Positions 33,643 to 45,586 of a DNA stretch of 64,000 nt are shown here, one piece after another. Made by a program: the position numbers and the translations under genes. Numbering within the stretch: position 1 is the stretch's first letter; each line of letters begins with the position of its first letter. Under the pieces are notes generated by a model. It was not told the origin of the DNA. It saw only the letters and a list, made by a program, of their open reading frames with translations, and did no database searches. This DNA is from Pseudomonadota bacterium (lineage in GTDB: Bacteria > Pseudomonadota > Gammaproteobacteria > Burkholderiales > Rhodocyclaceae): positions 310,001 to 374,000 of the forward strand of contig JAFEDH010000004.1 of NCBI GenBank assembly GCA_018241695.1. Reading direction: 5' to 3'.

Positions 33643-34854
33643 ATGACGGTATCCCGCCCCGCGCTCCAGCCCGGCCTGGCCCGCTACTTCGCACCCTGCC
33701 CGCGTGGTCTGGAGCCGTTGCTGGTCGAAGATGCCCTCGCCGCCGATGGCAGGGAGGCGAAGGCGGTGCCGGGGGGCGTCGCCTTTGTGGGCAGCAGGGA
33801 GTCCTGCTACCGCCTCAACCTGGAATCGCGCATCGCCACCCGGGTGATGCTGGAAGTTGCCCATGGCCGTTACCAGCGCGAGGACGACATCTATCGACTG
33901 GCCCTCGATGTACCCTGGCCGCACTGGTTCACCCCCGAGCAGACCCTGCGGGTCCATGTCACGGCCCAGCGTTCTCCGTTGAAAAGCCTGGAATTCATCA
34001 CCCTGCGCACCAAGGATGCGGTCTGTGACCGTTTCCGTGCCGATACGGGCCGTCGTCCGAGCGTGGATACGCACAATCCCGATGTGCGCATCCATCTTTT
34101 TCTGACCAGCGACGAGGCCACGCTCTATCTCGATACCTCGGGTGAAGCGCTTTATCAGCGTGGACACAAGATCGCCAAGGTGGAGGCGCCGCTGAAGGAA
34201 AACCTGGCCGCCGGCATCCTGCGTCTGTGCGGCTGGCAGCCGGGCATGCCCCTGCTCGATCCGATGTGCGGCAGCGGCACCTTTCTGCTTGAAGCGGCCC
34301 AGATGAGCCTGGGAGATGCGCCGGGCCTGTCGCGGGCCAAGAACGGTTTCGCATTCGAACGGCTGCGGGATTTCGACGGTGGCCTGTGGAAGCGCCTGCG
34401 CCACGAGGCCGCCGGGCGGCGGACGACGTCGGGGAAACTGCCGCTGTGGGGTTCGGACATTTCCGCCGATGCGGTGGCGCGCACGCGGCAGAACCTGTCC
34501 TACGCCGGCCTCGACGATCTGGTGGATGTGATGCAGGCCGATCTCCTGCAGCGTCCGCCACCGCTGGCGGAGGGGCTGTTGATCGCCAACCCGCCCTACG
34601 GCGAGCGCCTCGGCGAGGGCAGTGATCTGGCGGCTTTCTATCCACGCCTGGGGGATGCCCTCAAGCGTCACTACGCAGGCTGGACCTGCTGCTTTCTTTC
34701 CGCCGATCCGCAACTGCCGAAGCTCATCGGCCTGCAGGCCAAGGGGCGCACGCTGCTGTACAACGGCAATCTGGAGTGCCGTCTGTATCGATTCCCGATG
34801 GTCGCCGGCACCCATCGGCGGATCAAGGGTGGCGGACAATCCGGCCAGTCATGA
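33643..34854 (+). CDS. THUMP-domain class I SAM-dependent RNA methyltransferase (RlmL-like)
   Basis: The 403-residue product has an N-terminal ferredoxin-like/THUMP region (residues about 10-170, including SLEFITLRTKDAVCDRFR) that binds RNA. A Rossmann methyltransferase domain follows, with the SAM motif LLDPMCGSGTFLLEAA and the catalytic motif IANPPYGERLG. It corresponds to the N-terminal half of E. coli RlmKL, which makes N2-methylguanosine at G2445 of 23S rRNA. The start at MTVSRP has only a weak ribosome site, and upstream alternative starts exist. It overlaps the terminator of the convergent pcc operon. Confidence 0.9.
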   Translation: MTVSRPALQPGLARYFAPCPRGLEPLLVEDALAADGREAKAVPGGVAFVGSRESCYRLNLESRIATRVMLEVAHGRYQREDDIYRLALDVPWPHWFTPEQTLRVHVTAQRSPLKSLEFITLRTKDAVCDRFRADTGRRPSVDTHNPDVRIHLFLTSDEATLYLDTSGEALYQRGHKIAKVEAPLKENLAAGILRLCGWQPGMPLLDPMCGSGTFLLEAAQMSLGDAPGLSRAKNGFAFERLRDFDGGLWKRLRHEAAGRRTTSGKLPLWGSDISADAVARTRQNLSYAGLDDLVDVMQADLLQRPPPLAEGLLIANPPYGERLGEGSDLAAFYPRLGDALKRHYAGWTCCFLSADPQLPKLIGLQAKGRTLLYNGNLECRLYRFPMVAGTHRRIKGGGQSGQS

Positions 34855-34884
34855 AAAAGGCCTGACGGATCTCTCTGTCAGGCC
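34854..34884 (-). terminator. Intrinsic terminator of the mcm-meaB-pccB-pccA operon
   Basis: On the leftward strand GGCCTGAC, a 10-base loop and GTCAGGCC form an 8-bp stem followed by TTTTT, 20 bases after the pccA stop. Confidence 0.88.
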
Positions 34885-34904
34885 CCGGGGATATCGCGGC
34901 ATCC

Positions 34905-36923
34905 TTACCTGAAGGCGATGATCACCTGATCCACGGCAAGGCTTTCACCGGGTTGCGCCTCGATCTTGTCCACCACACAGTCGCGTTCGGCCTTGAGGAT
35001 GTTTTCCATTTTCATGGCTTCGATCTTGGCCAGGGTTTCGCCCGCCTTCACCTCCTGTCCGGGCTTGACCGAAACCTCGGTGAGCAGTCCGGGCATGGGA
35101 GAGAGCAGGAACTTCGATGTATCGGGTGGCGCCTTGAAAGGCATCAGCTTCTGCAGGGCGGCGGAGTGGGGGTTGAGTACCTTCACATCTGCCTGTGTGC
35201 CCCAGTGGAACAGCCGGTAATACAGCCCGATCCGTTCCACCTGCATGTTGAAGGGGACACCGCTGAAGGTGCCTTCGTAGCGTACCTGGCCAAACTGCCA
35301 GGTGGAGCGGATCGGGTAGGTCGTGCCGGCATGGGTAACGTCCCAGCCGCCCAGGGCCGATTTGACCGTGACCGGGTGGTACTGGTCATGCAGGATCACC
35401 ACGTATTCGTCGCCGGGGCTGAAATCATGGCCCGGCATCTGGCCGCTGATCGCGGAACTCCGTGCCAGGTACTGACGGTGTACGGCCGCCGCGACACAGA
35501 TCAGCAGGGTGGGATTTTCATGTACCAGATCGGCCGCATTGAACCCCCTAGGATATTCCTCCCCGATCAGCCCGGTGTTGAAATTGCCATTCACGAAACG
35601 GGGATTCTTCATCAGTGCCGACTGGAAGGCGATGTTGGAAGAAACGCCGCGAATGATGAAACCGTTGAGCGCCTCTCGCATCCGGGCGATGGCTTCGTCG
35701 CGATTGCTGCCGTGGACGATGAGCTTGGCGATCATCGAGTCATAGAACATCGAGATTTCACCACCCTCGAACACGCCGGTGTCCACCCGCACGCCACCGC
35801 TGGCGGGCATCGGAGCGGCCGCTTCCATGCTGGTGGCCGGGGGGCGATATTTGACCAGACGGCCGGTGGATGGCAGGAAGTTGCGGAAAGGATCTTCGGC
35901 GTTGATGCGGCATTCCATCGCCCACCCTTCGCGCTTGATGTCGTTCTGGCCGAAGGGCAGCTTCTCGCCCGCGGCGACGCGGATCATGAGCTCGACGAGG
36001 TCGAGGCCGGTGATGCATTCGGTCACCGGATGTTCCACCTGCAGACGCGTGTTCATTTCGAGGAAATAGAACTGCTTGTCCTTGCCGCCGACGACGAACT
36101 CGACCGTACCGGCCGACTGGTACTTCACCGCCTTGGCCAGCGCCACGGCCTGCTCGCCCATGGCCTTGCGCGTCTTCTCGTCGAGGAAGGGCGAGGGCGC
36201 TTCCTCGATCACCTTCTGGTGGCGGCGCTGGATCGAGCATTCGCGTTCCCACAGGTAGACGCAGTTGCCCTGTGCATCGCCCATCACCTGGATCTCGATG
36301 TGGCGCGGCTCCTCGACGAACTTTTCCATGAAGATGCGATCGTCGCCGAAGGCGTTCAGGGCTTCGTGCTTGCACGAGGCGAAACCTTCCGCACATTCCT
36401 TGTCGTTGAAGGCGACGCGCAGGCCCTTGCCACCGCCGCCGGCCGAGGCCTTGATCATCACGGGGTAGCCGATACCCTGTGCGATCTTGACGGCTTCCTC
36501 CGGCGTGCCGATCGGATCGTTGTAGCCGGGAATGACGTTGACCTTGGCGGCCAGTGCCAGCTTCTTGGAGGCGATCTTGTCGCCCATGGCGGCCACGGAA
36601 TAGTGCTTGGGACCGATGAAGGTGATGCCGTTCTCTTCCAGGGTCCGGGAAAATTCCTCGTTTTCCGAGAGGAAGCCGTAGCCGGGGTGGACCGCTTCGG
36701 CACCAGTCTGCTTGCAGGCGGCGATGATCTTTTCCATCACCAGATAGCTTTCCTTGGAGGGCGCGGGACCGATACACACGGCCTCGTCGGCCAGATCGAC
36801 ATGCAGGGCGCCACGGTCGGCTTCGGAGTACACGGCGACCGTCTTGATGCCCATCTTGCGCGCGGTCTTGATGACGCGGCAGGCGATTTCGCCGCGGTTG
36901 GCAATCAGTATTTTCTTAAACAT
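34905..36923 (-). CDS. pccA: Propionyl-CoA carboxylase alpha subunit (biotin carboxylase and biotin carrier)
   Basis: The 672-residue product has a biotin carboxylase domain (FKKILIANRGEIACRVIKTA at the start, ATP-grasp loop KASAGGGGKGLR, and EMNTRLQVEHPVTE), a BT-type linker domain, and a C-terminal biotin carrier domain with the biotinylated Lys638 in EAMKMEN. With PccB it makes methylmalonyl-CoA from propionyl-CoA. It is the last gene of the operon, 21 bases after pccB. The operon context with methylmalonyl-CoA mutase favours propionyl-CoA over acetyl-CoA as substrate. Confidence 0.95.
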   Translation of the reverse strand: MFKKILIANRGEIACRVIKTARKMGIKTVAVYSEADRGALHVDLADEAVCIGPAPSKESYLVMEKIIAACKQTGAEAVHPGYGFLSENEEFSRTLEENGITFIGPKHYSVAAMGDKIASKKLALAAKVNVIPGYNDPIGTPEEAVKIAQGIGYPVMIKASAGGGGKGLRVAFNDKECAEGFASCKHEALNAFGDDRIFMEKFVEEPRHIEIQVMGDAQGNCVYLWERECSIQRRHQKVIEEAPSPFLDEKTRKAMGEQAVALAKAVKYQSAGTVEFVVGGKDKQFYFLEMNTRLQVEHPVTECITGLDLVELMIRVAAGEKLPFGQNDIKREGWAMECRINAEDPFRNFLPSTGRLVKYRPPATSMEAAAPMPASGGVRVDTGVFEGGEISMFYDSMIAKLIVHGSNRDEAIARMREALNGFIIRGVSSNIAFQSALMKNPRFVNGNFNTGLIGEEYPRGFNAADLVHENPTLLICVAAAVHRQYLARSSAISGQMPGHDFSPGDEYVVILHDQYHPVTVKSALGGWDVTHAGTTYPIRSTWQFGQVRYEGTFSGVPFNMQVERIGLYYRLFHWGTQADVKVLNPHSAALQKLMPFKAPPDTSKFLLSPMPGLLTEVSVKPGQEVKAGETLAKIEAMKMENILKAERDCVVDKIEAQPGESLAVDQVIIAFR

Positions 36924-36944
36924 GTTCCTGTTCCTTCCCGGCGC

Positions 36945-38480
36945 TTACAGCGGAATATTGCCGTGCTTGCGCCACGGATTCTCGATCTTCTTGTTTCTCA
37001 GCATCGCCAGGGAGCGGCAGATGCGCTTGCGGGTTTCGTGAGGCTGGATCACGTCGTCGATGAAGCCACGGGCGCCGGCCACGAAGGGGTTGGCGAACTT
37101 GGCCTTGTATTCGGCCTCGCGTGCAGCGAGCTTCCCGGGATCGTTCTTGTCTTCGCGGAAGATGATCTCCACCGCGCCCTTGGCGCCCATCACGGCGATC
37201 TCGGCGGAGGGCCAGGCCAGGTTGACGTCGCCGCGCAGATGCTTGGAGGCCATCACGTCATAGGCGCCGCCGTAGGCCTTGCGGGTGATCACGGTGACCT
37301 TGGGCACGGTGCACTCGGCGTAGGCGTACAGCAGTTTGGCGCCGTGCTTGATGATGCCGCCGTATTCCTGGCTGGTGCCGGGCATGAAACCGGGGACGTC
37401 GACGAAGGTGATGATGGGAATGTTGAAAGCATCGCAGAAGCGGACGAAGCGGGCGGCCTTGATGGAAGACTTGATGTCCAGGCAGCCGGCCATCACCATG
37501 GGCTGGTTCGCCACCACGCCGACGGTCTGGCCTTCCATGCGGCCAAAGCCGATCACGATGTTCTGCGCATAGCCCGGCTGCAGCTCGAAGAAATCGCCAT
37601 CGTCCACGGTCTTGAGGATCAGTTCCTTGATGTCGTAAGGCTTGTTGGCATTCTCCGGCACCAGGGTGTCAAGGGAGTAATCCAGCCGCTCGGCCGGATC
37701 GCTGGTGGGACGGACCGGGACTTTTTCCCGGTTGTTCTGCGGCAGGTAGTTGAAGAAGCGGCGCAGCATCAGGAGCGCGTCCACATCGTTCTCGAAGGCC
37801 AGATCAGCCACGCCCGACTTGGTGGTGTGGGTGATGGCGCCGCCCAGTTCCTCGGCGGTGACTTCCTCGTGGGTCACGGTCTTCACCACTTCGGGGCCGG
37901 TGACGAACATGTAGGAAGAATCCTTCACCATGAAGATGAAGTCGGTCATCGAGGGGCTGTATACCGCGCCGCCCGCGCTGGGGCCCATGATCATGGAAAT
38001 CTGGGGGATCACACCGGAGGCCATCACGTTGCGCTGGAACACGTCGGCATAACCGCCGAGGGCTGCCACGCCTTCCTGGATACGGGCGCCGCCGGAGTCG
38101 TTGAGACCGATCACCGGGCAACCCACCTTCATGGCGTGATCCATGATCTTGCAGATCTTCTCGGCGTGCGTTTCGGAGAGGGCGCCGCCGAAGACGGTGA
38201 AGTCCTGGGAGAAGACGAAGACCATGCGGCCATTGATGGTGCCGTAGCCGGTGACCACGCCATCGCCAGGAATCTTTTCCGCTGCGTCCATGCCGAAATC
38301 GACGCAGCGATGCTCCTTGAACATGTCCCATTCCTCGAAGGTGCCTGCGTCGAGCAGAACCTCGATGCGCTCGCGGGCGGTGAGCTTGCCCTTGGCGTGC
38401 TGGGCGTCGATACGCTTCTGCCCGCCGCCAAGGCGTGCCCTTTCGCGTTTTTCGTCCAGTTGGTGATTGATGTCGTGCAT
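36945..38480 (-). CDS. pccB: Propionyl-CoA carboxylase beta subunit (carboxyltransferase)
   Basis: The 511-residue product is the carboxyltransferase of the biotin enzyme. It has the N- and C-half crotonase folds with the oxyanion-forming segments [41 protein letters not shown] and [12 protein letters not shown] chose the start at [11 protein letters not shown], with GGGAG 6 bases upstream; the open frame extends 54 bases further. Length and pattern fit PccB. It lies 34 bases after meaB and 21 before pccA. Confidence 0.95.
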   Translation of the reverse strand: MHDINHQLDEKRERARLGGGQKRIDAQHAKGKLTARERIEVLLDAGTFEEWDMFKEHRCVDFGMDAAEKIPGDGVVTGYGTINGRMVFVFSQDFTVFGGALSETHAEKICKIMDHAMKVGCPVIGLNDSGGARIQEGVAALGGYADVFQRNVMASGVIPQISMIMGPSAGGAVYSPSMTDFIFMVKDSSYMFVTGPEVVKTVTHEEVTAEELGGAITHTTKSGVADLAFENDVDALLMLRRFFNYLPQNNREKVPVRPTSDPAERLDYSLDTLVPENANKPYDIKELILKTVDDGDFFELQPGYAQNIVIGFGRMEGQTVGVVANQPMVMAGCLDIKSSIKAARFVRFCDAFNIPIITFVDVPGFMPGTSQEYGGIIKHGAKLLYAYAECTVPKVTVITRKAYGGAYDVMASKHLRGDVNLAWPSAEIAVMGAKGAVEIIFREDKNDPGKLAAREAEYKAKFANPFVAGARGFIDDVIQPHETRKRICRSLAMLRNKKIENPWRKHGNIPL

Positions 38481-38514
38481 ACGAAACTCCCTGTCAAAAA
38501 TCGGCTGGTTCGGT

Positions 38515-39516
38515 TCAGTGCTTGAGATAGTCAAGCAGGGTATGGGCGGCAGCGGCGGGCGTCGAGCGGCCTTCCTCGACGGCGCTGACGAGGGCAGGCA
38601 GGTTTTCCTGCACGCGGGGGTGGCCGCGGAAATGTTGACGCAGACCCGAATCGATCAATTGCCACATCCAGGCCAGAGACTGATGCCGGCGACGCGCATC
38701 GAATTCGCCGCCGGGCTTGAGCGCGGCCTGGTAATTTTCCACCTGTGTCCAGAATTCGGCGATGCCTTCCTTGTGCAGAGCCGACAGCGCCATGACAGGC
38801 GGTGACCAGCGGGGCGAGGCGGGGCGCAGCATGTGCAGCGCATTCTTCCACTGGGAACGCGCCACGGCGGTTGCCCTGGGGTCGATGTCGGCCTTGTTGA
38901 TCACCACCATGTCGGCAATCTCGACGATGCCCTTCTTGATCGCCTGCAGATCGTCGCCGGCATTGGGCAGCTGGAGCAGGCAGAACATGTCCACCATCCC
39001 CGCCACGGCGGTTTCCGACTGACCCACCCCGACGGTCTCGACGATGATCACATCGTATCCGGCGGCTTCGCAAAGCAGCATCGCCTCGCGGGTTTTTTCC
39101 GCCACACCCCCCAGCGATCCGGCCGAGGGACTGGGCCGGATGAAGGCTTCCTCGCGCTGCGAGAGCAGTTCCATGCGGGTCTTGTCCCCCAGGATGGAGC
39201 CGCCGTTGACCGAGGACGAGGGGTCGATGGCGAGTACCGCCAGATGCTTGCCCCGTTCGATCAGCCAGATGCCGAGGGCCTCGATGAAGGTGGATTTTCC
39301 CGCGCCGGGAACGCCCGAGATGCCAAGCCGGATCGCCTGGCCGGTTTTCGGCAACAATGCACCCAGCACCTGCCGGGCGCGCTGCTGGTGATCGGCACGG
39401 GTGGACTCGATGAGCGTGATGGCCTTGGCCAGGGCACGGCGCTGGCCGGCCAGCACGCCGGAAACCAGCGCCTGGTCATGCTCCGGGAGCGGATGGGCTT
39501 GCACCACGATGGCCAA
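38515..39516 (-). CDS. meaB: Methylmalonyl-CoA mutase-associated GTPase MeaB
   Basis: The 333-residue product is a G3E-type GTPase. The P-loop GVPGAGKST is at residues 68-76, [20 protein letters not shown] follows, the switch region includes [10 protein letters not shown], and the base-recognition motif is NKAD. MeaB guards cobalamin loading and protects the mutase from inactivation. It follows the mutase gene by 23 bases in the operon, the standard place for it. Confidence 0.95.
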   Translation of the reverse strand: MAIVVQAHPLPEHDQALVSGVLAGQRRALAKAITLIESTRADHQQRARQVLGALLPKTGQAIRLGISGVPGAGKSTFIEALGIWLIERGKHLAVLAIDPSSSVNGGSILGDKTRMELLSQREEAFIRPSPSAGSLGGVAEKTREAMLLCEAAGYDVIIVETVGVGQSETAVAGMVDMFCLLQLPNAGDDLQAIKKGIVEIADMVVINKADIDPRATAVARSQWKNALHMLRPASPRWSPPVMALSALHKEGIAEFWTQVENYQAALKPGGEFDARRRHQSLAWMWQLIDSGLRQHFRGHPRVQENLPALVSAVEEGRSTPAAAAHTLLDYLKH

Positions 39517-39539
39517 TGGACGGGAAGCGCGCCGGGGGA

Positions 39540-41693
<2,154 letters not shown>

Positions 41694-41815
41694 GTTGACT
41701 GCTCCTGCGCGAGTGCCGGCGCCGTGAAAGGATGGACGCGGCCGCGCTCAATGACCGATTGCCTGGGTGGAAAAAGAGGGCGAAAGGATAAAGCCCTTGA
41801 CATTCCTGAGGCTGC

Positions 41816-41845
41816 ATAATACGTTATCCATAATTATGAACGCAA
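41816..41845 (-). promoter_or_regulatory. Probable mcm operon promoter with AT-rich palindromes (GntR operator candidate)
   Basis: On the leftward strand TTGCGT (41845-41840), 18 bases and TATTAT (41821-41816) form a plausible sigma-70 promoter for mcm. It overlaps ATAATACGTTAT (ATAA-N4-TTAT, 41816-41827) and the perfect palindrome CATAATTATG (41829-41838). A TTGACA at 41797-41802 faces the GntR gene but lacks a good -10. The palindromes suit a GntR/FadR-type dimer. Confidence 0.5.
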
Positions 41846-42522
41846 GAGACGGTTCCGTGGAACACTCCCCTGACCGCATCACCCATACCGCGCTCTACCA
41901 GCAGGTGGCGGAGCGGTTGCGAACCCGCATCTTCGCCCACGAGCTGGCGCCCGGGAGCTGGATCGATGAACAGGCACTGGCGGACGAATATGGCATTTCC
42001 CGCACTCCTCTGCGTGAAGCGCTCAAGGTGCTCGCCGCCGAGGGCATGGTGGTGCTCAGGCCGCGTCGCGGCTGTTATGTTGCCGAACTTTCGGAGCAGG
42101 ATCTGGACGAGGTCTTTCCGGTCATGGCCCTGCTCGAGGGCCGCGCCGCGTATGAGGCGGCGACCAAGGCCAGCGATGCCGATCTGCGCCGCCTCGCCGG
42201 CATTCACCAGGACCTGGAGCGTCACGCGGCCAGCGACGATGCGGACGCCTTTTTCGCCACCAACGACGCCTTCCATGCCGCCTTGCAGGAGTTGGCCGGC
42301 AACGGCTGGCTGCAGCACCTGATCGACGACACCCGCAAGATGATCAAGCTGACACGGCGCCATTCCCTGCAACTGGAGGGCCGCCTCGATCAGTCGCTGG
42401 CCGAGCACCGGCTCATCCTCGATGCCCTTCGGGCAAGAGACCCCGACCGGGCCGGGCGCACCATGCACGATCATCTGCTGTCGGGCCGCGAGGCCCTGGC
42501 CAAGCTCCAGACCGGTCGCTGA
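41836..42522 (+). CDS. GntR/FadR-type transcriptional regulator (FCD domain)
   Basis: The product has an N-terminal winged helix (LYQQVAERLRTRIFAHELAP, then EQALADEYGISRTPLREALK) and a C-terminal FCD effector domain with likely metal/ligand histidines in NDAFHAAL and in EHRLILDAL. It is divergent from mcm and probably controls propionyl-CoA catabolism in response to an acyl-CoA or carboxylic acid. The start is uncertain: ATG at 41836 gives 228 residues but lacks a ribosome site, GTG at 41857 has AAGAGA upstream, and an earlier GTG at 41767 is unlikely. Confidence 0.88.
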   Translation: MNARDGSVEHSPDRITHTALYQQVAERLRTRIFAHELAPGSWIDEQALADEYGISRTPLREALKVLAAEGMVVLRPRRGCYVAELSEQDLDEVFPVMALLEGRAAYEAATKASDADLRRLAGIHQDLERHAASDDADAFFATNDAFHAALQELAGNGWLQHLIDDTRKMIKLTRRHSLQLEGRLDQSLAEHRLILDALRARDPDRAGRTMHDHLLSGREALAKLQTGR

Positions 42523-42737
42523 ATCCGGGGGGGCCTTCCGGGGTTTCCTCACGCACTTTCTGCAAGCCTCCACGGGGTACCGGTCGCCCGCCGGGTTACA
42601 CTTTCCGCCGGGTTTGCGACCCGGCATCGATGCACCACCTGCCGGGGATCCGGTCCCGACATTCCGTTCGTTTGCGCAACTGCCACCCGGTACGGCGTCA
42701 ATTTCATCATCACCATTGTTACGAGAGGAGCTTTTGC

Positions 42738-43499
42738 ATGAGCCGCCGCCGCTTTGAAGGTAAGGCCGCCCTGATCACCGGTGCCGCATCGGGAATCGGG
42801 CTGGCCACTACCGAACGTCTGGCCCGCGAGGGCGCCCGGATTCTGGCCTGTGACATCAACGCCGAATTGCTCGACAAGGAAGTCGCCCGGCTGGCGGAAC
42901 AGGGTCTCGCGGTCTTTGCCCACAGCCTCAACGTCACCCATGCCGGCGACTGCAGCAGCGCCGTGGAAGCCGCGGTGGCCCGCTTCGGCCGGCTCGATTT
43001 TCTCGGCAACATCGCCGGCACACTGCTGTTCCGCCATTTCACCGAGATTGCCGACGCGGAATGGAGCCGGGTATTCGACATCAACGTGAATGGTCCCTTC
43101 TATCTCTCGCGTGCCGCGCTGCCCCACCTGGAAAAGACGAAGGGAAACATCGTCAATATCTCCTCTGCCGCCGGCGTGATCGGAGTGCCCTACAACGTCG
43201 CCTACAGCGCGAGCAAGGGTGCGGTACTGATGATGACCAAGGCCCTGGCGGTGGAATACGGCACCCGTGGCGTGCGGGTGAATGTGGTCTGCCCCGGTCA
43301 TGTGCACACGCCGATGACCGCGGGGGTACGTCCGCCCGAAGGCGCTGACCTGGCCCTGTTCGGCCGGCTTTCGCCCATCGTCCTGCCGGGGGCTTCACCC
43401 GCCGAAATCGCCGCCAGCATCGCCTATCTGGCTTCGGACGAGGCGCGCTTCGTCACCGGCTCCACCTTCGTCATCGACGGTGGCCAGACCGCGATCTGA
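42738..43499 (+). CDS. SDR family oxidoreductase
   Basis: The 253-residue product is a classical SDR: TGAASGIG at residues 14-21, a GNIAG variant in place of NNAG near residue 90, and catalytic Tyr156-x3-Lys160 in YSASK with Ser142/143. It ends in the usual TFVIDGGQTA. It should be an NAD(P)-linked alcohol dehydrogenase or ketoreductase. The start has a strong GAGAGGAG site; the frame is open 108 bases further. The MFS pump gene follows after 36 bases. The substrate is unknown. Confidence 0.9.
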   Translation: MSRRRFEGKAALITGAASGIGLATTERLAREGARILACDINAELLDKEVARLAEQGLAVFAHSLNVTHAGDCSSAVEAAVARFGRLDFLGNIAGTLLFRHFTEIADAEWSRVFDINVNGPFYLSRAALPHLEKTKGNIVNISSAAGVIGVPYNVAYSASKGAVLMMTKALAVEYGTRGVRVNVVCPGHVHTPMTAGVRPPEGADLALFGRLSPIVLPGASPAEIAASIAYLASDEARFVTGSTFVIDGGQTAI

Positions 43500-43535
43500 T
43501 CCACGGCGCGTGCTGCTCGTCTCCGGCCCGGGTGC

Positions 43536-44951
43536 GTGAGCGCCATGTCCGTCCCCCGCACCGCCGAGGCCGACCCGACGGCAGCGCGGTACGGGCGCGG
43601 CTACCCCTGGTGGGTGATGGGGATCGTGGCCCTGGGGCTGATCGCCGCGATCCTGCCCAGTTCGAGTTTCGTGGTGGCGATTCCCGCGCTGATGGCGGAG
43701 TTCCATGTCAGCCAGGAAGACACACATCTGATCGTGACTGCCTTCATGGTGGCCAATACCATCGCCATGTTGCCCTCGCCCTGGCTGATCCAGCGTTTCG
43801 GTATCCGCCGCTGTTTCATCTGGACCATGATGGTGCTGCTGGCCACCAGTGTGGCGGGGGTCTTCAGCCCGAGTTACGGCTTTCTCATTGTGGTGCGCAT
43901 GATCCAGGGCGCCGGGACCGGCACCCTGATGCCGCTGGGCAGCATCGTCGTCATGCGCATGTTCCATCCCACGCGCCAGGGCCACGCATCGGGCATCCTC
44001 GGGCTGGCCGTGACTTTGGCGCCGGCCGTCGCGCCGGCCCTCGGGGGCGTCATCATCGATCATGCCGGCTGGCGCCTGGTTTCCCTGATGCCGATTCCCT
44101 TCGGTCTGCTGGCCTGGGCGGGGGCTGTCCGCCTGCTGCCGAAAACGGCAAGCCACGAGGAGGGGCGTTTCGATGCGACCGGCATGGCGCTGCTGTCCCT
44201 GCTCACGCTGGGCTGGCTGGGCGCGGTCAGCCTGTCCCCGCTGGGGGGATGGGCGCGAATCATGGCGATTGCCTGCGCCGCCGCGGCCGTGCTGTCGGCG
44301 CTGGCTTTCCTGCACCATGCCCGGCGTGCGCCCAAGCCCCTGATTGCCCTAGATGTGCTGGCGCGCCATCGCGTGCGCATGGGGGCGGTGGTCAATTTCA
44401 TCCTTGGCTTTGGCACGTATGGTTCATCCTTTCTGGTGCCCGTCTACCTGCAGGCCGCCCAGGGTATGAGCGCCACCCGGGCGGGTGCGGCCCTGATGCC
44501 CAGTTCCTTCGCCCTGGCGATGAGTTTCCCTGTTGCCGGATTCCTGCTCGACTGGATGTCGCCGCGTCTGGTGATCATTCTGGGCATGGCCATGTTCTGC
44601 CTGACCTGGGCGCTGCTGGGCGGACTGAGCGCTCACCTCGGGTATTTCGGATTCATCGCACTGGTCGGTGCGAGCCGCATCGGCCACGGCTTCGCCACCA
44701 CCCCCATGAGCCAGGCCGCGCTTGTCGATCTTCATGGTGGCGCCCTGGGTCAGGCGTCCACGGTGCTGAACTATGTGCGGCAGCTGGGCGGCGTGTTCGG
44801 TGTTGCGGCGCTGGCCATGTTCGTCGAATGGCGCCATGCCGGTCTGGGCGGGAATGCCTGGGCACTGGCGCGGGCGTATGACGAAACCTTCTTTCTTGTC
44901 GCCGTGGTTTCGGCCCTGAGCCTGTGGGCGGCGTGGCGACTCAGGGATTGA
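43536..44951 (+). CDS. DHA2-type MFS efflux transporter
   Basis: The product of 471 residues (GTG start; an ATG 9 bases later is also possible) is a drug:proton antiporter-type MFS. It begins with a short cytoplasmic tail, then IAAILPSSSFVVAIPALMAE, and has VRMIQGAGTGTLMPLGSIV and LGLAVTLAPAVAPALGGVI, the antiporter motif C region. Twelve to fourteen membrane segments are expected. It follows the SDR gene by 36 bases and is the last normal-GC gene before the low-GC insertion. A second long frame on the same strand is a codon-bias shadow. Confidence 0.88.
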   Translation: MSAMSVPRTAEADPTAARYGRGYPWWVMGIVALGLIAAILPSSSFVVAIPALMAEFHVSQEDTHLIVTAFMVANTIAMLPSPWLIQRFGIRRCFIWTMMVLLATSVAGVFSPSYGFLIVVRMIQGAGTGTLMPLGSIVVMRMFHPTRQGHASGILGLAVTLAPAVAPALGGVIIDHAGWRLVSLMPIPFGLLAWAGAVRLLPKTASHEEGRFDATGMALLSLLTLGWLGAVSLSPLGGWARIMAIACAAAAVLSALAFLHHARRAPKPLIALDVLARHRVRMGAVVNFILGFGTYGSSFLVPVYLQAAQGMSATRAGAALMPSSFALAMSFPVAGFLLDWMSPRLVIILGMAMFCLTWALLGGLSAHLGYFGFIALVGASRIGHGFATTPMSQAALVDLHGGALGQASTVLNYVRQLGGVFGVAALAMFVEWRHAGLGGNAWALARAYDETFFLVAVVSALSLWAAWRLRD

Positions 44952-45586
44952 GTGATTCGTGAACCGCCGCTTCGTAACCGGGTGGCCCTTTCAATCCGTG
45001 GGAAAGCCCCTTTTTGAAACGTTGAGCAAAGTGTTGGGTGGCTTGGCCACCCAAGGGGAAGGCGAAAGACGCAACCATGGCGGAATGGGGGCGACATATC
45101 GGTCACCTTGTTGCGGGCCATGGAACACCACCGGTTTCAATCTCGGTACGGCCGTTGATATGCCATAAGGTTCATGACACAGTACGGACATGACTAGATT
45201 TCTCGGCTATTTGCATTCTGATGGGGAAGCCTGAAAATGGCACTGAGCCCGTTTCGTGCATAACTTGGTTGGAGCGCAAAATGGCAGAGTTGGCAGGTTC
45301 GGTAGCATCACTGGCGGATTCCATACGGAAGAGCGCTGAAGACTTAAGGGGTGCATGGAAGGGTTGAATGGCTTAACCAAGGTCGCTAATCGCATGGGTC
45401 GTGGATACAGCTACGAGATCATTCGGACGAAGATGCTGTATGCCAAGTACGCACGGAAGGTCGGACAGTGGCGTCCGAGTAGCGGAAAAGACGGGCGGCT
45501 CTGAAGTTGTCGAGTACGGCCCACACATTCCAACCTTGGTCGAGATGGCCGAGGCAGGGAATTTGGACTAGGAACAGCAGGCTGTC
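44952..45586. other. Low-GC intergenic stretch, probable edge of an insertion
   Basis: This 635-base stretch is clearly less GC-rich than the flanks and has no recognisable gene. It holds a perfect 9-bp hairpin without T-run (TTGGGTGGC, TTG, GCCACCCAA at 45034-45054), several tiny frames, and one orphan frame (45256-45504) listed separately. No terminal inverted repeats, integrase or attachment site could be seen. Confidence 0.55.
45256..45504 (+). CDS. Orphan short open frame, 82 residues, unknown
   Basis: From a GTG the frame reads 82 codons without interruption and contains plausible helical segments, for example VASLADSIRKSAEDLRGAWK and then NRMGRGYSYEIIRTKMLYAK. It could be the remnant of a longer gene, since the region before it is non-coding and it has no convincing ribosome site. 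It precedes the DUF4238 gene by 82 bases. I do not recognise a family. Confidence 0.35.

Noticed and set aside
34953..38525. Open frame of 1190 codons opposite pccA and pccB
   Set aside because: It is antisense to two well-supported genes, and its product is His/Gly/Asp-rich with no domain pattern. High GC and third-position bias create such frames.
41694..41815. Cobalamin riboswitch before the B12-dependent mutase
   Set aside because: The leader of about 115 bases is too short, and no B12-box-like conserved sequence is seen. metH is likewise preceded by an SAH, not a cobalamin, element.
43532..44881. Second long frame on the plus strand across the DHA2-type MFS gene
   Set aside because: It is Arg/Gly/Pro-rich and lacks membrane segments; the other frame encodes a clean MFS protein.
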